From positions 62,001 through 126,000 of the forward strand of contig QPMI01000632.1 in NCBI GenBank assembly GCA_004431415.1: a stretch of DNA of 64,000 bases, in the 5' to 3' direction. Origin of the DNA: Cyanophora paradoxa (lineage: Eukaryota; Glaucocystophyceae; Cyanophorales; Cyanophoraceae). A program made the translations under genes and the position numbers. The notes beneath the pieces are model-generated. The model saw nothing but the letters and a program-made list of their open reading frames with translations, did no database searches and had not been told where the DNA came from. Below, piece by piece: positions 25,001 to 36,100 of the stretch; positions within the stretch are counted from its first letter, which is position 1, and the number at the start of each line of letters is the position of its first letter.

Positions 25001-28000
25001 AACCCTGCTTGCGCCCGTATCGGTGCGCAGGCGTTCCTGCGACTTTGATGGCGCGTGCACGAATGTTCAGAATTGACTTGCTCTTGCGCAGACTCCCGCT
25101 GGTTCATCGCCGGGGTTCCTGACGGAACGAACTCAGTCACCTTGCAGTGCGCTCGCTCTTTTGTCGAGTCGAACCTCTTGTCGCGCGTCCAACTCGCTGC
25201 AGTGAGGTGGACCTGAGCGAGGCCGCGGCGGGGCGGCGGGAGCTCGCCTTGGTCGGGATCGCTTCCTCGGTCCCTTCCGCTGCGCTGCGGCTGGGCGCCT
25301 GCCAGGGCTTTCTCTTCGCAGCAGTCGCAGACTCCACGCTGCTTTATCTCGATACAAAAGGTCGGATCCGCTTGTTCTCTCGTACGACTCGCCCTTAGGT
25401 GGCCATGATCACGATTGGCTGCCCTCGTCAGATGCATCCGTCCGGCACGTTGCCCAAGTCACACTTGAGATTCCACTGGCCTTGTCGTTGCTGGTTGCGG
25501 ACTGTGCCTCGTGCACTTCGTGCGTTGTTTTTGGTCACCTGGATCCCCCGGGCCCACGGTGACGCGCACCGTTCCAGATTTGTCTACGGTGCAAACAAAA
25601 CCGCAAGTGTTTCGTACCTCTTCTCTCTCACAGGTGCTTGAGCTTCTTCCGTCATGTCAGCTCTGCGCATCGCCGATCTGTCTGCGGGCAGGCACTGTCC
25701 CGCTACCCGCTGCAACCTGCACGTATCCTGCGCCTGGCGAACAGCCAGCAGAGCCGCTGTCGCTCGTCTTTAGCGTCGCCTTCACAGATCCCGTCTCGTC
25801 CCCTTCTCCTTCTCCCACAAACGTACCATCCCCACTGCTTCAGCAGACCCCGACGCCGTCCCCTGCAGCTGCCCCCTTGGACACCCCGGGCCCGACTCCG
25901 ACGTCGACGTCGAGGCCGAGCCCAGCGCCCAGGGCCGTGGTCTTCAGCTTCTGGCTCTCCGTCCAAGCGACGCCGGAGGAGTGCGCGTCCTACCTGCAGC
26001 GGCACACCGTCTCCTTCGTCTCGGCAGAACTCGCTCGGCTCGTCTTCTCCACGTTGTCGATCAGCTCAAGCGCTGAAGAGGTGAGATTCGGATGTTGCGG
26101 ATGTCGGAGAGATCTCTTCGAGGTTCAAACTTAGAGGTATCTTCGCGCAGAGCCGAGTGCAAGTGACGGAAATGCGATGCGGGTCCGTTTTGTTCCGCGT
26201 CGAAGTGCTCAAGGCTGCCTCGCCCGCACCCGGATCAGCGATCTCGCCCGTGCCCGACCTCTTCATCCTCGAAGCCGTGGCGAACCTAACTCGCGGGGGC
26301 CGCCTCATCATGCCGGGCTTTGAGGGCCGGCCGGCGTCCGCCATGTTCAACGCGTCCTTCGCGCCCGACGTGCCGCCGTCCGGCTCCGACGCCGTCGCTC
26401 TCGCGCGCGGCGAAGTCATCACCATCGCCAACGCCGCGCCGACGCCGCCGCCAAGGAGCGCCAGCGGCTCGGACGCCGCCAACGAGCCCCGCACGGGGGA
26501 TGCGAATGGCAGTGGTGCAGGCTCTCCCAGCCCAATCGGCGCGGCGGCCGGCGGAGCCGCGGCGGCCGGCGCGGCAGGGCTCGCGCTTGCGCTCGCACTA
26601 TACGTCATCAAGAGGAGGCGCCGGCGAGCGTACAGTGCCGGCAATGCTGGACTTGCCACTCCCTCCGCGGATTGGGAGATCCCCGCCACGGTTTGTGCAT
26701 CGCTTGCGCTTGACTTGCTCTCCCGACCCGAACGTCGCAGTCTTCGGACTCGTATGTGGGCGGCGGTCATGCACCCGCTTCGCTTTTGCAAACGACAACG
26801 GCGTTCGACCCCCTGAGCAACGGCTCTGCCACGAGCGTCTGGGTACGAACGGCATCGACCATGATGGAAACCTACGCCTCAAAGACGCGTGTTGACTTCT
26901 CGGGCAGATCGACTTCCCTGCGCTGAGCGGCCGCGAGATCGACCTGCTTCGTATCGTTGGAGCCGATGCGGTCTCTCGAGGGGGCAAGCCCGCCATCAGC
27001 GCCCCCGACCTTACGCTCGCCCAACGCGCCGCCATCTCGCCTCCAAAGCCAATTCCGCCCACCCTCCTGAAATGCGTGCAAGAGCCGCTCGCAATGCTCG
27101 GGGAGGGATCCTTCGGCCGCGGTCCGTTAACTTCAATTTGCTCTCGCGTGTTCAGTCGCCGGCGCATTGCGATCGCGACCAACGCCCCGGCGCAGTGTAC
27201 GCGGTTTGCATGCCGGAAGCAGTGGCGACGTGGCTCCCCAAGCCGGCCGAGGGCGACCAAGCCGATCCGAGGCTGAGCACGATCAAGCGCGCGGTCAAAG
27301 AGGTGTCGTTGACAGACCAGGCCGTCGCCGCCCGCGAGATCCACGGAGCCCGCCTCCAGATGGTGCTTCCATTGGGGCTCCGAAATCGCCGAACAAACGA
27401 ATTCGTCTTACAGCTTTCTTCCTTCCGCAGCTGTGCGAGCACCCGAACGTGCTCCGCTGCGAGGCGATCTTCGCCGACCGCTTCAAGCTCTACATGGGTC
27501 CGCCCGCCGCTCCGCGGCCGACTCGTTTGCTGAGCGCCCGTCTGTCTGCAGTGCTGCCGCTGGCGGACATGTCGCTGAGCTCCCTCCTCGCGAACCGCGG
27601 CGTCCTCCCGTCGGACCTCGTCGCCTCGTTCGCCCTCCAGATCGCCTCGGGTGGGCAGACGCAATCTCGAGGGAAGAGGGGCCCGCCCAACGCCGCCGCC
27701 GCCCAACACCTCGACAGGGATGGCGTACCTTCACCACGAGCTGGCTCGGCCCGTCGCGCACCGGGACTTGGTGCGCGCGGTGCACTGACCTTCCGCGTCT
27801 GCGCCTCATCACGACTGCTTGTTTCTCCCGCAGAAACCGCAGAACATCCTCGTCTTTCGCGGGGTGAGCCGGTTTCCTCGCGATGAAACCGGTCCGCCGC
27901 TGACGCTCTGCTTTGAAAGGACGGCGAAGGGACATCGCTGACGCTCCGCCTGTGCGATTTCGGTGCATGGGGTTGCACTTTGCGCGTTGCCAGCTCTTAC

Positions 28001-28741
28001 ACCCTCAATCCGCCAGGGATCTCCCGGCACGTCGAGACCGCCAAATCGCTGCGCGGCACCTTGTGCGCGCGCCCGCCGCCAACGCTTGTCGCCGGATGAC
28101 GTTCCGCCGCAGGGTCTACCTCCCTCCGGAGATTTACTCGAAGGAGCATACGTCTACCAAGGCCGACGTGCGTGCAGGGCGCTGCAGCTGGGCTCGGGGC
28201 GCGACGCGTTGACGCCGCGATCGCCTTCCGCTCAGGTTTGGGCGTTCGGCCTCATTCTGATGGAGATGGCGACGGGGGGGAAGCCCTTCGGCGGCCAGAT
28301 GATCGGGCCGGAGGAGCTGACCAAGGGCCAGCCGTACCCGCGGGCCGCCTTTCACGTCGTCCCCGAGCCGCTGCGCCCGCTGGCGCGCGCCTGCCTGGAC
28401 AAGAAGCCCCTGCAACGGCCCACTTTCCTGTGCGCCCCGTCCATCCCCTTAAGAATACAGCGATTCAACAGCGCGCTGACCGATTTGCCCGCAGCGAGAT
28501 CCGCGAGTCCCTCGCGCGCCTTCTGACGACGGAAGCCCCGCGACCCGAGCCGCGGCCAAGGCCGATGCCGGCGACGGTCGAGGTCGAGATCGTGCCCGAC
28601 GTCGAGCCCGCTAGCGCTGCAGCGGCCTCGCACGGGATCCAAAGCGCGGCCGAGGGCCCGCGGCACGCCCCAGCCGCCGTCGGCCTCTCTGCAGCGTCGT
28701 CCGACGGGGACGTCAGAGCAGTCGTCGTTCAGGTGGACTGA
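13081..28741 (+). CDS. Receptor-like kinase with kelch modules, beta-sandwich repeats, one TM and a TKL-type kinase
   Basis: Large multi-exon gene. A hydrophobic stretch (ALVLATTLALAQ) is spliced to GATLSESEAMAWDVALG. Kelch-like exons follow to about 16620 (GGEGAGGLKDIWSMHV; ASCARVGPKMYLHGGF), then a unique region (about 16770-17940), about 16 exon-sized repeats (18006-24215), more kelch-like exons (24280-25400), a Pro/Thr-rich stalk, a SEA-like juxtamembrane segment (RVQVTEMRCGSVLFRVEVL), one membrane helix near 26535-26620 followed by KRRRRR, and a kinase (about 27070-28440). The tail ends at TGA 28741. The architecture suggests a cell-surface receptor that senses an extracellular ligand and signals by phosphorylation. 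No ATG precedes the signal-like stretch in its own frame before copy B, so the start depends on the cyclase B fusion or on an exon I did not recognise. Confidence 0.7.
13175..16630 (+). other. N-terminal kelch-like region of the receptor
   Basis: Exons recognised by frame and motif: 13175-13345 (SGRILFMAVGGTTSSGDS), 14169-14300 (IWIHNLEARTWNLAPPP, SYVYCGG), about 14563-14690, about 14920-14990 (LYISGGGPQPWEE), 15030-15235 (YPNNVYPRTVSSGHVLGICY), 15505-15594 (FILSVTLGGFSYFEYP), 15650-15846 (KLAVVGGEGAGGLKDIW), 15906-16010, 16135-16219 (CMAIYDGAVYYGTGTDGSG) and 16285-16600 (MYLHGGFTGANYPKTLYEV). The repeated pattern of a Gly pair, a hydrophobic strand, then a Trp 10-20 residues on is that of kelch propeller blades, presumably extracellular. 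Confidence 0.6.
13398..13640 (+). repeat. Direct repeat in a pyrimidine-rich intron
   Basis: Two units of about 80 bp (13398-13480 and 13560-13640) share ggtctcg, ccctttctcatcct, agacca, cacgcgcgc, (ct)n and aactccttt. They sit in the intron after exon 13175-13345, between long C/CT tracts that end near 13870. Confidence 0.75.
18006..24215 (+). other. About 16 beta-sandwich (Ig/filamin-like) repeats, one per exon
   Basis: Each unit is about 95-105 residues with the core pattern GQNxSxxxxxCTGFGGPY...V.DA.A.G....VA.SYA.NYTxSCS and ends PAG. Two conserved Cys per unit suggest a disulfide. Exons begin and end in phase 1, since the final Gly codon is split G|GT, so any unit can be added or removed without breaking the frame. 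Diverged units flank the array: starts near 18006, 18370, 18740, 19110, 19475 on the left, and 23249, 23610, 23915 on the right. Consensus Asn-x-Ser/Thr sites are frequent, in line with an extracellular location. I cannot match the fold to a named family without a profile search. Confidence 0.7.
19837..23172 (+). repeat. 749-bp two-exon tandem array, about 4.5 copies
   Basis: The same pair of exons and introns repeats with a period of 749, 749, 749 and 751 bp (equivalent points 19889, 20638, 21387, 22136, 22887). There are five copies of the first exon type (ending SFVVPAG) and four of the second (starting EIPTPPAIAEAGAV). Copies differ at only a handful of bases, introns included. 749 is not a multiple of three, but the coding part stays in frame because both exons are phase 1-1. 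Near-identity in introns as well as exons means recent unequal crossing-over or ongoing gene conversion. Confidence 0.95.
24280..25400 (+). other. Second kelch-like region of the receptor
   Basis: After the repeat array, kelch-like exons reappear: 24300-24540 (SLPASRLALGSAAVF; ISVYDAGLGEWTEAT; GEGFQCTWD), 24609-24745 (RAYHCSTVFNRTLWV), about 24880-25045, 25093-25200 (WFIAGVPDGTNSVTLQC) and 25205-25365 (GACQGFLFAAVADSTLLYLD). GEGFQCTWD matches GEGIRCAWD in the first kelch region, so the two regions are homologous halves separated by the repeats. Confidence 0.55.
26535..26630 (+). other. Single transmembrane segment of the receptor kinase
   Basis: IGAAAGGAAAAGAAGLALAL followed by ALYVIKRRRRR forms one Ala/Gly/Leu-rich helix of about 25 residues with a basic stop-transfer end. 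It divides the extracellular kelch and repeat part from the cytoplasmic kinase. Confidence 0.8.
27070..28440 (+). other. Protein kinase domain (TKL type) of the receptor
   Basis: Across short exons the kinase motifs appear in order: glycine loop LGEGSFGRG (27098), AVKEV-type lysine (about 27290), HPNVLRCEAIF (27443), hinge region and MSLSSLLANRGVLP (27570), MAYLHHELARPVAHRDL (27720) spliced to KPQNILVF (27833), LCDFGA (27950), an activation loop ending in YLPPEIYSKE (PPE instead of APE, 28118), then DVWAFGLILMEMATGGKPF split across an intron (28160/28237) and a C-lobe with RPTF. All residues needed for catalysis are present. The HRDLKPQN and WAFG style is that of Ser/Thr or dual-specificity TKL kinases. 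Confidence 0.85.
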
Positions 28742-29850
28742 TCACGATCATGATGAATTCTCCAGGCTCCTCCGGATCCTCCACGGCGACCAGCAGTGCT
28801 TGAGCTCCTCCTCGCCCAGGCTTCTCGGGACGTCGACGTCTGCACAGTTGTCTGCACAGTTGTCGTCCAAGCGGACTGATATCGATCGTGATCCGACAGG
28901 CTCCACTAGATCTCCTTTAACTCCCCCCGCCTTTCTTCACCGCTTCACTACGTCTCCTACTACGTGCCTCTACCGTAGTACTACTAGTACTACGTCAAGA
29001 GGCACGCGCGCCGTGACGCGCTAGTTCCTATTGCGCGCGCTAGCTCTGCTGGTTATCATTTGTTTGCTGCCAGGCTGTGAATTTGTCTGTCTGTTAGTGC
29101 GCGATCCTTGTCTGTGGTTTGCTCTAGCTCTGCTAGTTATAGTTGGTTAGCTTAGTTTATAAGGGCAGCAAGCTGCAGCGCGTCATGACGCGTACGATCA
29201 GCTGCAGCCAGCTGCAGCACGTTAGCCAGCTCGTGCCTGCCAGCGCTAGCAGCTGCAGATCTGATCTTAAGTCTCGATCTAATTCAGCTTAGCTAGCTTA
29301 TTTCAGTCTCGAATGCATGAGCATGCAGTGCTAGACGTGCTTTTCAATTGTATCAAGTTAACTTAGTACTACGGTAAGAATATGGGTAGACCGTCGGATT
29401 TGTGTACGTATACTTAAGTCGGATAAGAATATGTGTGCTCTACCGAAGTACGTATACGAAATTAATTAATGTTCGCCTCAAAACTTGCGGCAGCTGCATG
29501 CCATGCAGTGCGTGTACGTGCCGCAGTGCATGCACGCGTGCATAAATTACAAGTGCGTACGCGTACGCGTGTATACGTACATGTGCAAATTGATCATGAG
29601 CTTCCAATTGCAAATCCGGATCCGATCATGCATATGAGGCATGTTGTTGAAAACGCCTTGCAATTGTCATCTTAGTCTTGTCTGTACACATCTGTACACA
29701 CATGCAGGGCTCGCGAATCACTTCGCAGCTTATTATATAATATAAGAAAGTCTGCTCGTGCCGGTGCGGGCGCGGCTGCGAGGCTTGCTGTCGCTGCGCA
29801 CGTGACGTCCTCCAGAGCCGGCTTCGAATTCAGGGCCCGGCGGCCCGCGC
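28742..29850. other. Intergenic region between convergent genes
   Basis: The receptor and coiled-coil genes converge here. The stretch has many ctgcag, agctgcag and tagctagc palindromes (29170-29300), a duplicated phrase taagaatatg with gtacgtatac (29370-29460), and mixed AT/GC content. No gene is recognised. The part near 29680-29760 resembles 39105-39200, which flanks the broken copy of the coiled-coil gene. Confidence 0.5.
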
Positions 29851-32679
29851 TCAGAAGGCGCGGGTGAAGGCGCCCTCGACGGCGGCGACGCTGGCGAGGA
29901 GGGAGCGGGCGGGGCCGGCGAGCCCCGCGGCGCGCGCCTCTGCCGCCCGCCGCTGCTCCTCCGCCCGCCCCACCAGCTCCTGCATCTTCCCGCCGGGGCA
30001 CCGTGATCAGCGGCCGGCGCCACACTGATCGGGCGTAGCATTATCTAATTCTCCCGCGTGCAGAAGGGGCCAATGTAGTGGGGCAAGGCGCCGGCTTCTC
30101 TGAAGAGGGCGGGGCGTGCGGGGCGGCCCCGCAAAGGCCCACCTGGGCGGCGTTGGAGCGGATCTCTGAGGCGGCCTCCGTCAGCGCCTGCATGTCCCTG
30201 CTGGCGGCCGGATCAGATCAGATCAGATCAGATCAGATCAGATCAGATCGGACGGGGTGGGGTCGTACCCGGCGACGGCGCGCTCGAGGGCGTGCCGGAG
30301 CCGCTGCATGCGCCGCGTGACGCCCTCCCAGTCCACCGCCTCCCCCGCCGCCGCGGCCGGCGCCCCCGGCTCGCCCTCCAGGTCCTGCCCCGCGGGGAGG
30401 CCGCCGCCGGGCTCGAGCGGACCGGGGGGCACGCGTCGCGGACGCACGGCGCTCTGCGCGCGGACCTTCGCCAGCAGCGCGTCCACTTCGGAGACCTGCG
30501 GTTCGGCTCGGCCCGGGCCCGGTTCGCGCGCGGGCCGGCGCCGCGGGGCACCAGGGCGTGAGAGTCACGGACTTTGGAGCGGAGCTCTTCGGCCGGTACC
30601 CCCCGCCGCGCCGCCAGGTCCTCCACCGACTGCGCGGCGCCCGCGTCGGAGGGGGCGCAAGGGCGAGGGGGGTACGCCGGTCGGCGCCGACCCTGGGGGG
30701 CGAGGGGCGGATCGCCTTGGTCGGGGTCGGCCCGCCGCCCTCGGAGAAGGTGCGCCCGCGGCCCGTCTCGGCCTGCGACCGCTCCCCGCTCAGGGGCGGC
30801 CTGGGGGAGAGCGCTGGAAACGCGGGAGAGCGTTCACCTGCCGGCGCCAGAACTCGAGCTGGGTGCGGAGGGACGCCACCTCAGCCTTCAGATCCGACTC
30901 CGCGTCCCCGCTGAGGCCCGTGGCCGCGGCCGCGGCCGGCGCCGGCGCCGCGGCGAGGGCCGCGGGAGGCTCGGTCTGCGTGGCGCCCTCGCGCAGCGAC
31001 GCCGGCCGCGGGGTCGTGGCCAGCCGCGGGAACGGCACGGGGCTCAGGCTCATGGTCTGTCCACGGCGGCGTGAGGAGCGAGGGGGAGGAAGGAGGGCGG
31101 AGCGGGCACGCCTGCTGGGCCCCGCCAGCGCGGGGCGTGCCGGGGCTGCTCTCGAAGCGCTCGCGCATGGCTCGTACCCCCCCGCCGCGCTCGGCCGGCT
31201 TCTGCTTCTGCGGGGGCGGCGCGGGTCGGGTCGGAGAAACCCCGTCGGGGCGGTCGGCCGCGCACGGCGTCCGGGGCGACGGCGGGGCGCTGGGCGGGGG
31301 GCACGGGCTCCGAGTTCCATCCCTCCGGCGGCTCCTGCGCGCGGTTCGGCCAAGGGAGGAAGGGCGCGGGCCGCAGCCGCGGCCAGCGGCAGTGCGGCGG
31401 GAGATGGCACCGGTACCTGCAGCTCGGGCGGGCGGCGGCGGGCCTTGATGCCGGCTGGAGAGCCCTGCGGCGGGCGCGCCTCAGATCTCTGGGAGCGGTG
31501 CGCGAGACAGCGGCGGCGGGCGCGCGGGCCTTCTTCGCGGTGTCTGGCGCCGCCCCGCCGTGCGCGGCGGCGACCGCGCGCTCGAGCTGCTGCCGGAAGG
31601 TGTCCCGCTCCTGAAGGGCCGCCTGCAGCCTGCGCGGGGCCGGCGGGCTTGCAGATCGCAAGAGAGGAAGGAGCGCGCGCGCGCGCGCCTCTGCTGCAGC
31701 TCCTGGAGGCCGGGGGAGGGCGGCTGCGCGGGCGGCGCGGGCGACGGGGCCTCCCTGGCCTTCGGGCCGCGGACCAGGCCGTCGATCTGCGCCTCGAGCT
31801 GCCCCGCGAGGCGGAACGCCGACTCTTTCTCCGACTCCAGCTGCCGCCCCATGTGCAAGTGAGCTGGCGCCGAGTTTGAGATTTAGATGCGGCGCACTTC
31901 GTGGCATGAGCGCGAGAGCTCCTCCAGCTGTGCCTTCAGGGTGGCCTCGCGCTCTGCCGACTCGCTGACAACCTCCTGTGCGGCGATGAGGGAGCCGAGA
32001 CGAGTATTCGAAAGTCAAGCACGTCCGGACGTGCCTGAAGCCGTGCGCGCTCGCGGTTCGCCTCCTCCAGCAAGCCTCGCAGCGATGCAATGTTCGCCTG
32101 CATTACCTGAGAGCGGCTGAGCATCCGAATGGGGAGGAATGCGCACGGAGAACCTTCTTCTTTGGACTGGGGCTGCGGTCCGAGCGCCCGAAGGATGGGG
32201 CCTTGGCCGGAGTGCCAGGAACCTTCTCGGCCTTGCCTGGCGTGTCAGGAGGCGCTTCGCGCGGCGATTCCGCGGCTGCAGGCGGCGCCGGCTCGGAGGC
32301 GCTCGCGAGAACGGCGCTGAGGTCGAGCGGGGCTGGCGGCGGCGCGACTTCGGAGAGAGGGCGCGCGGCCACGTCTGCTGATATGCTCACACTATTCACA
32401 TCCGCGGGATTGATCGGAGCGGGACCATGCGCGGCGCCGGCGGCGGGCGGCGGCGACACCGGCTCTGCAAACAGGCGCGACACGTCCGCGGCAGCGCCGG
32501 GCGAAATGGCACGTCCGGGACCTCCTCCAGCGTCCTTCTTCTGTAAAAGCCGGGAACGGCGTGAGAATGCGCCGAGGCTGACGAAAACCCAGAAACCGAA
32601 CCGCGCGAGCGCCGCGCGGGCAAAATCGACGCGTACGTGCCACGCGCACCTTCGAGCGGCCGCGCAAAAGCTTCAACAT
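29851..32679 (-). CDS. Coiled-coil protein of unknown function
   Basis: Start ATG at 32679 (MLKLLRGRSK, donor gtgcgc; an in-frame ATG at 32769 is an alternative). Next comes an exon ending near 32150: AAADVSRLFAEPVSPPP, then a Pro/Ala-rich stretch with KAEKVPGTPAKAPSFGRSDR and SPSPKKK. Coiled-coil exons follow: IASLRGLLEEANRERARLQ (about 32090-32030), SESAEREATLKAQLEELSR (about 31960-31900), RQLESEKESAFRLAGQLEAQ (about 31850), LQERDTFRQQLERAVAAAH (about 31610), KAEVASLRTQLEFWRRQ (about 30900-30845), VTRRMQRLRHALERAV (about 30320), DMQALTEAASEIRSNAA (30195-30145) and LLASVAAVEGAFTRAF with TGA at 29853-29851. Heptad-like spacing with many Glu, Arg and Leu supports an extended dimeric coil. It is transcribed divergently from cyclase C, 504 bp away. 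A broken copy lies at 39322-39960. Confidence 0.6.
30211..30249. repeat. (GATCA)n microsatellite in the coiled-coil gene
   Basis: Seven copies of gatca, then gatcg, lie just downstream (minus sense) of an exon ending GYDPTP and before the exon with DMQALTEAAS, so probably in an intron. The homologous place in the broken copy (39651-39670) has only two imperfect units. Confidence 0.9.
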
Positions 32680-33183
32680 GGTGGTTCTTTGGTGCGGATG
32701 ATTTTGGCAAATGTACCCTGGTTGGTGGGGTACGGCAATGTACTGTCGATTGGGTCGAAACGATGCCATGATGGCCGCATGGACGTTCTCTGTACATGTG
32801 CGTCTTCTGCTTAGGATGTCCTTCCCCTGCCCGGTTCGCTATTGCTCGCTTCGATGTCTGCTGGACCAGTGCGGGTCTAATCTCTGACGGGATGCATGCA
32901 TGGGTACAAGTGCATGCTGGAAATTCGGAAAAGAAAGGAAATTCCCGGGCCCGGATACACGTGAATGCCATTCGCTCGCATGCGCAGTCTGCAATGTTCA
33001 GCATGATCAGCTGCAGCTGCGCACATGCTCCATCGCACGGTTGGTAGCGCTTCTTTGCAGCCAGCTGCAGTCAGGCCTTCGGAAGCATCGGGAATCGGGA
33101 TGAGTCTAAATCATCAGGCCGCACGATAGAGGAGCTCGGGGGGCCCGCCGCCCTTGCGGGACCGCACCCGATCCGGCGGCAGG
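32680..33183. promoter_or_regulatory. Divergent promoter region, coiled-coil gene and cyclase C
   Basis: A 504-bp spacer separates the two outward-facing start codons. It is AT-richer than the genes and rich in agctgcag palindromes. The last 45 bp before the cyclase ATG (ccttgcggga, ccgatc, cggcagg) match the 5' leader of copy A, so the cyclase leader was duplicated with the gene. Confidence 0.45.
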
Positions 33184-36100
33184 ATGCAGTTCGCTCGCGT
33201 CAAGCCGCTTGCAATTGGCGCGGGCGGGCCGCCGCTCGGCAGGGACGGGCCGCCGCGCGATGAGTCCCCCGCCACAGCTGCCACGTTGCCCACGGCGGAC
33301 CTCGCCTCCTCCCTGCGCGGCGGCGGCACCTGGAGATGCATATGGCGCATGCGGTGCGCGCCGCGGCCCATGCTCGCCGAAACGATCATGCGCGGCCGGC
33401 TCACGCCCCGACGCGCTCGGCGCGCAGGTTCGCGGACGGGGCGCGGGAGGGGCGGTTCGAGGAGCAGTACGCGCAGCGCGGCCGCGTCCGCTTCCGCATC
33501 CTCTTCGCCATCGGCGCCCTCGCCTCCGCCGGCGACGGTGCGCCGCCCCTCGTCGCGGCGACGCCGCCGCCGCTGGCGCCGCGCCCGCTTGACCCGCCGC
33601 CGCCGCCGCCGCCGCCGCCGAGCGCAGTCGGATGGGCGATGTCCAACGCGCAAACCCGCACAGAGTCCGACTTGTACCTGCGCGGGTGAGGGCCCCTCGC
33701 ATCGCCTTCGCGCCTTTCGTCGCCCGCCCCGCCCGACCCGCCGCCCCAGCGCCATACTCGGTTGGATGGCGCTGCTGTGCGCCGCTTCTTTCACGCCCTT
33801 CTACGCGCGCCTGCGGCCACGCCGCGCCTTTACGTTCACCCTCACGGTGCCTCCCCCCTTCACCCCCCAGCTGCCGTGTACCCCCGCCCGCCGGCGACGT
33901 ACCCCTCCGCAGGGTATCCTGACTACCTATGCCCTCTTCTGCGCGCGGCGGGCCTCCGGGTCCTACTGGATCGCGTCGTACCCCCCGTACTGTGCGCCCT
34001 CCGGCCGCCCCGCCCCTCAGCTCCCCGCCCGCCCTCCCTCACAGCGGAGGCGGCGCCGCCCGCCTTCAGACGACCTTATGGCCCCTGCGGTGGCCATCGC
34101 GGTGTTTCTCTTCGGGCACGTGCCGCTGCGGTACTCGACTGGCGTCCTGCCCCTCCTGGCGACCCTCTCGCTCGCCGGGGACTTTGTGGGCGCCGCCACC
34201 GCCCCGCCCGAGATGCGCCGGCAGGGCATCCTCGTAGCAGTCTCCGTCCAGGTCTCCGCGGGCGCCCGCCCGCGATGGCGCCGGCGCCTCTGACCTCGAC
34301 GCCCCGCCTCAGGTCCTCCTCGCGATCCTGACGGCCCTCGTCATCAACGCCGGTGAGGCGTACCCCGCCCCCCCGCCCTTCTCCGACGCGCGCGGGCCCC
34401 GCCGAGCGCCGGCCCCGGGTACAGCGGTGCGGTACGAGGCGGAGGCGCGGCGCTCGTTTCTCATGACAGAGACGGTCGAGCGCGTGCGGGAGAGTGCCGT
34501 CGCGCACGCCGCCGCCGCCAGCGCCGCCCTCCACAACCTCCTCCCCGAACCCGTGCGCCCGCGCCGGCGCCGGCGCCCCGACCAGCCCTCCCTGGCGCCC
34601 CTCTGACTCGGGCCGGTCTGCAGGTCATCGACGCTGTGCAGCGGGACGAGTGGGGCCGCATCAACCGCCTCCACGAGAGCGCCACCGTCGTCTTTGTCTC
34701 GGCCAGGGCGGCGCCCGCGGCGGCAGCGGGGCCCGCGGCGGCGGCGCAGGCGCGCCCGGGGCGGGCGCGGGCCGGCTGGTCCGCGGCGCGGGAGCGGGAG
34801 CGCGGCGTTCGGGCCGATGCAGGCGCTGATGGCGGCGCTGGAGGGGCTGGCGGAGCGGCACGGCGTCATCAAGATCAAGTCGATGGGCACGACCTTCATG
34901 GTGCGAGGGGCGGGGGCAGAGCCGAGCAGAGCGAGGAGAGGCCAGCGGGGCGGCGCGTTGGCATCCGCTGACGACGGGCGCGCAGGGCGTTGCCGGCGTC
35001 TCCTTCGACGAGGAGGAGGAGGAGGAGGCGCCCCGCGCAGACGAGGGCGGGGCGGGGGCGGGGGAGGACGGGGGCGGCTCGCGCCCGACGCCCGCCGCCC
35101 ACGCGCTGCACCACACGGAGGCGGCGGCGGCGTTCGCCCTGGAGGCCGTGCAGGCGGCCCGCGGCCTGGGCTTCTCCGTCAAGGCCGGCCTCTACGAGTG
35201 CGCCCCTGGCGAAGCTTAGCTCAGCGCGGCTGACGGCGCGGCAGGGGCGCCGTCGTCACGGGCGTCATCGGCTGCCGCCTCGCCTTCGACTGCTTCGGCG
35301 ACGCCTGCAACCTCGCCCAGCGGTGCCCGCGCCTGCCGCCCCTCGCTCCCCTGCGCCCGCTCGCCCGGCCGACGGCGGGCCGCCAGGATGTGCCTGCACG
35401 GGGAGGAAGGGCGCGTGCAGCTCCCCGCCCACGCCCGCGACGTCATCCGGGTGCGCCCGGGCGAACCGCAGACCGCGCGGTCGCCCTTTCTCAACGCGCT
35501 TCCGCAGGGCCACGCCGCGAACGACTCGCCCCCACTTCGCTTCACCGCCCCGCGCGCCTGCCTCGTCAAGGGGCGCGGCCCCGTCGCGACCTGCTTCGTC
35601 GAGCGGGGTACCGACGCCGACGCGCGCTCGGAGCCGACGGCGACGTCGGCTACCCCCGGCGCGCTGGAGTCCCCCCTGCTGGAATCGGCTCCGCACGGGC
35701 CAGGCCCCGCCCCCGAGCCGCCGCCCGCCTCCGCCCCCGCAGGCGACACCGTTTCCCTCGACTCGCTGACCACGGCTCCCGAACACCGCGGTACCCCCGC
35801 CCCTTCTCCCCCCTTTCGTCCTCTGATGGAGCGGCGCAGGGTCGACGGAGAGCGCGGGGCGGGCGCTGCTGCAGCAGCGGGCGCGCGCCGCGGAGGGCGG
35901 GGTCCTTCTTGCCAAGCCCCGTAGCTTCTCGGGCCGTTCCCGCCAGCGCTCCTCGATCGCCTACATCGAGGCGGCTGCGGTGCTGGCCGCCCGGGGCGGG
36001 GCGGAGAGCCCCGTCACGGCGCGGCGCCACAGCGCCATGCCCTCCATTGCGCTGCCCGCCTACGCCCCCTCCGCCTCCCTCCTCGCCCGCCTGCCCAACG

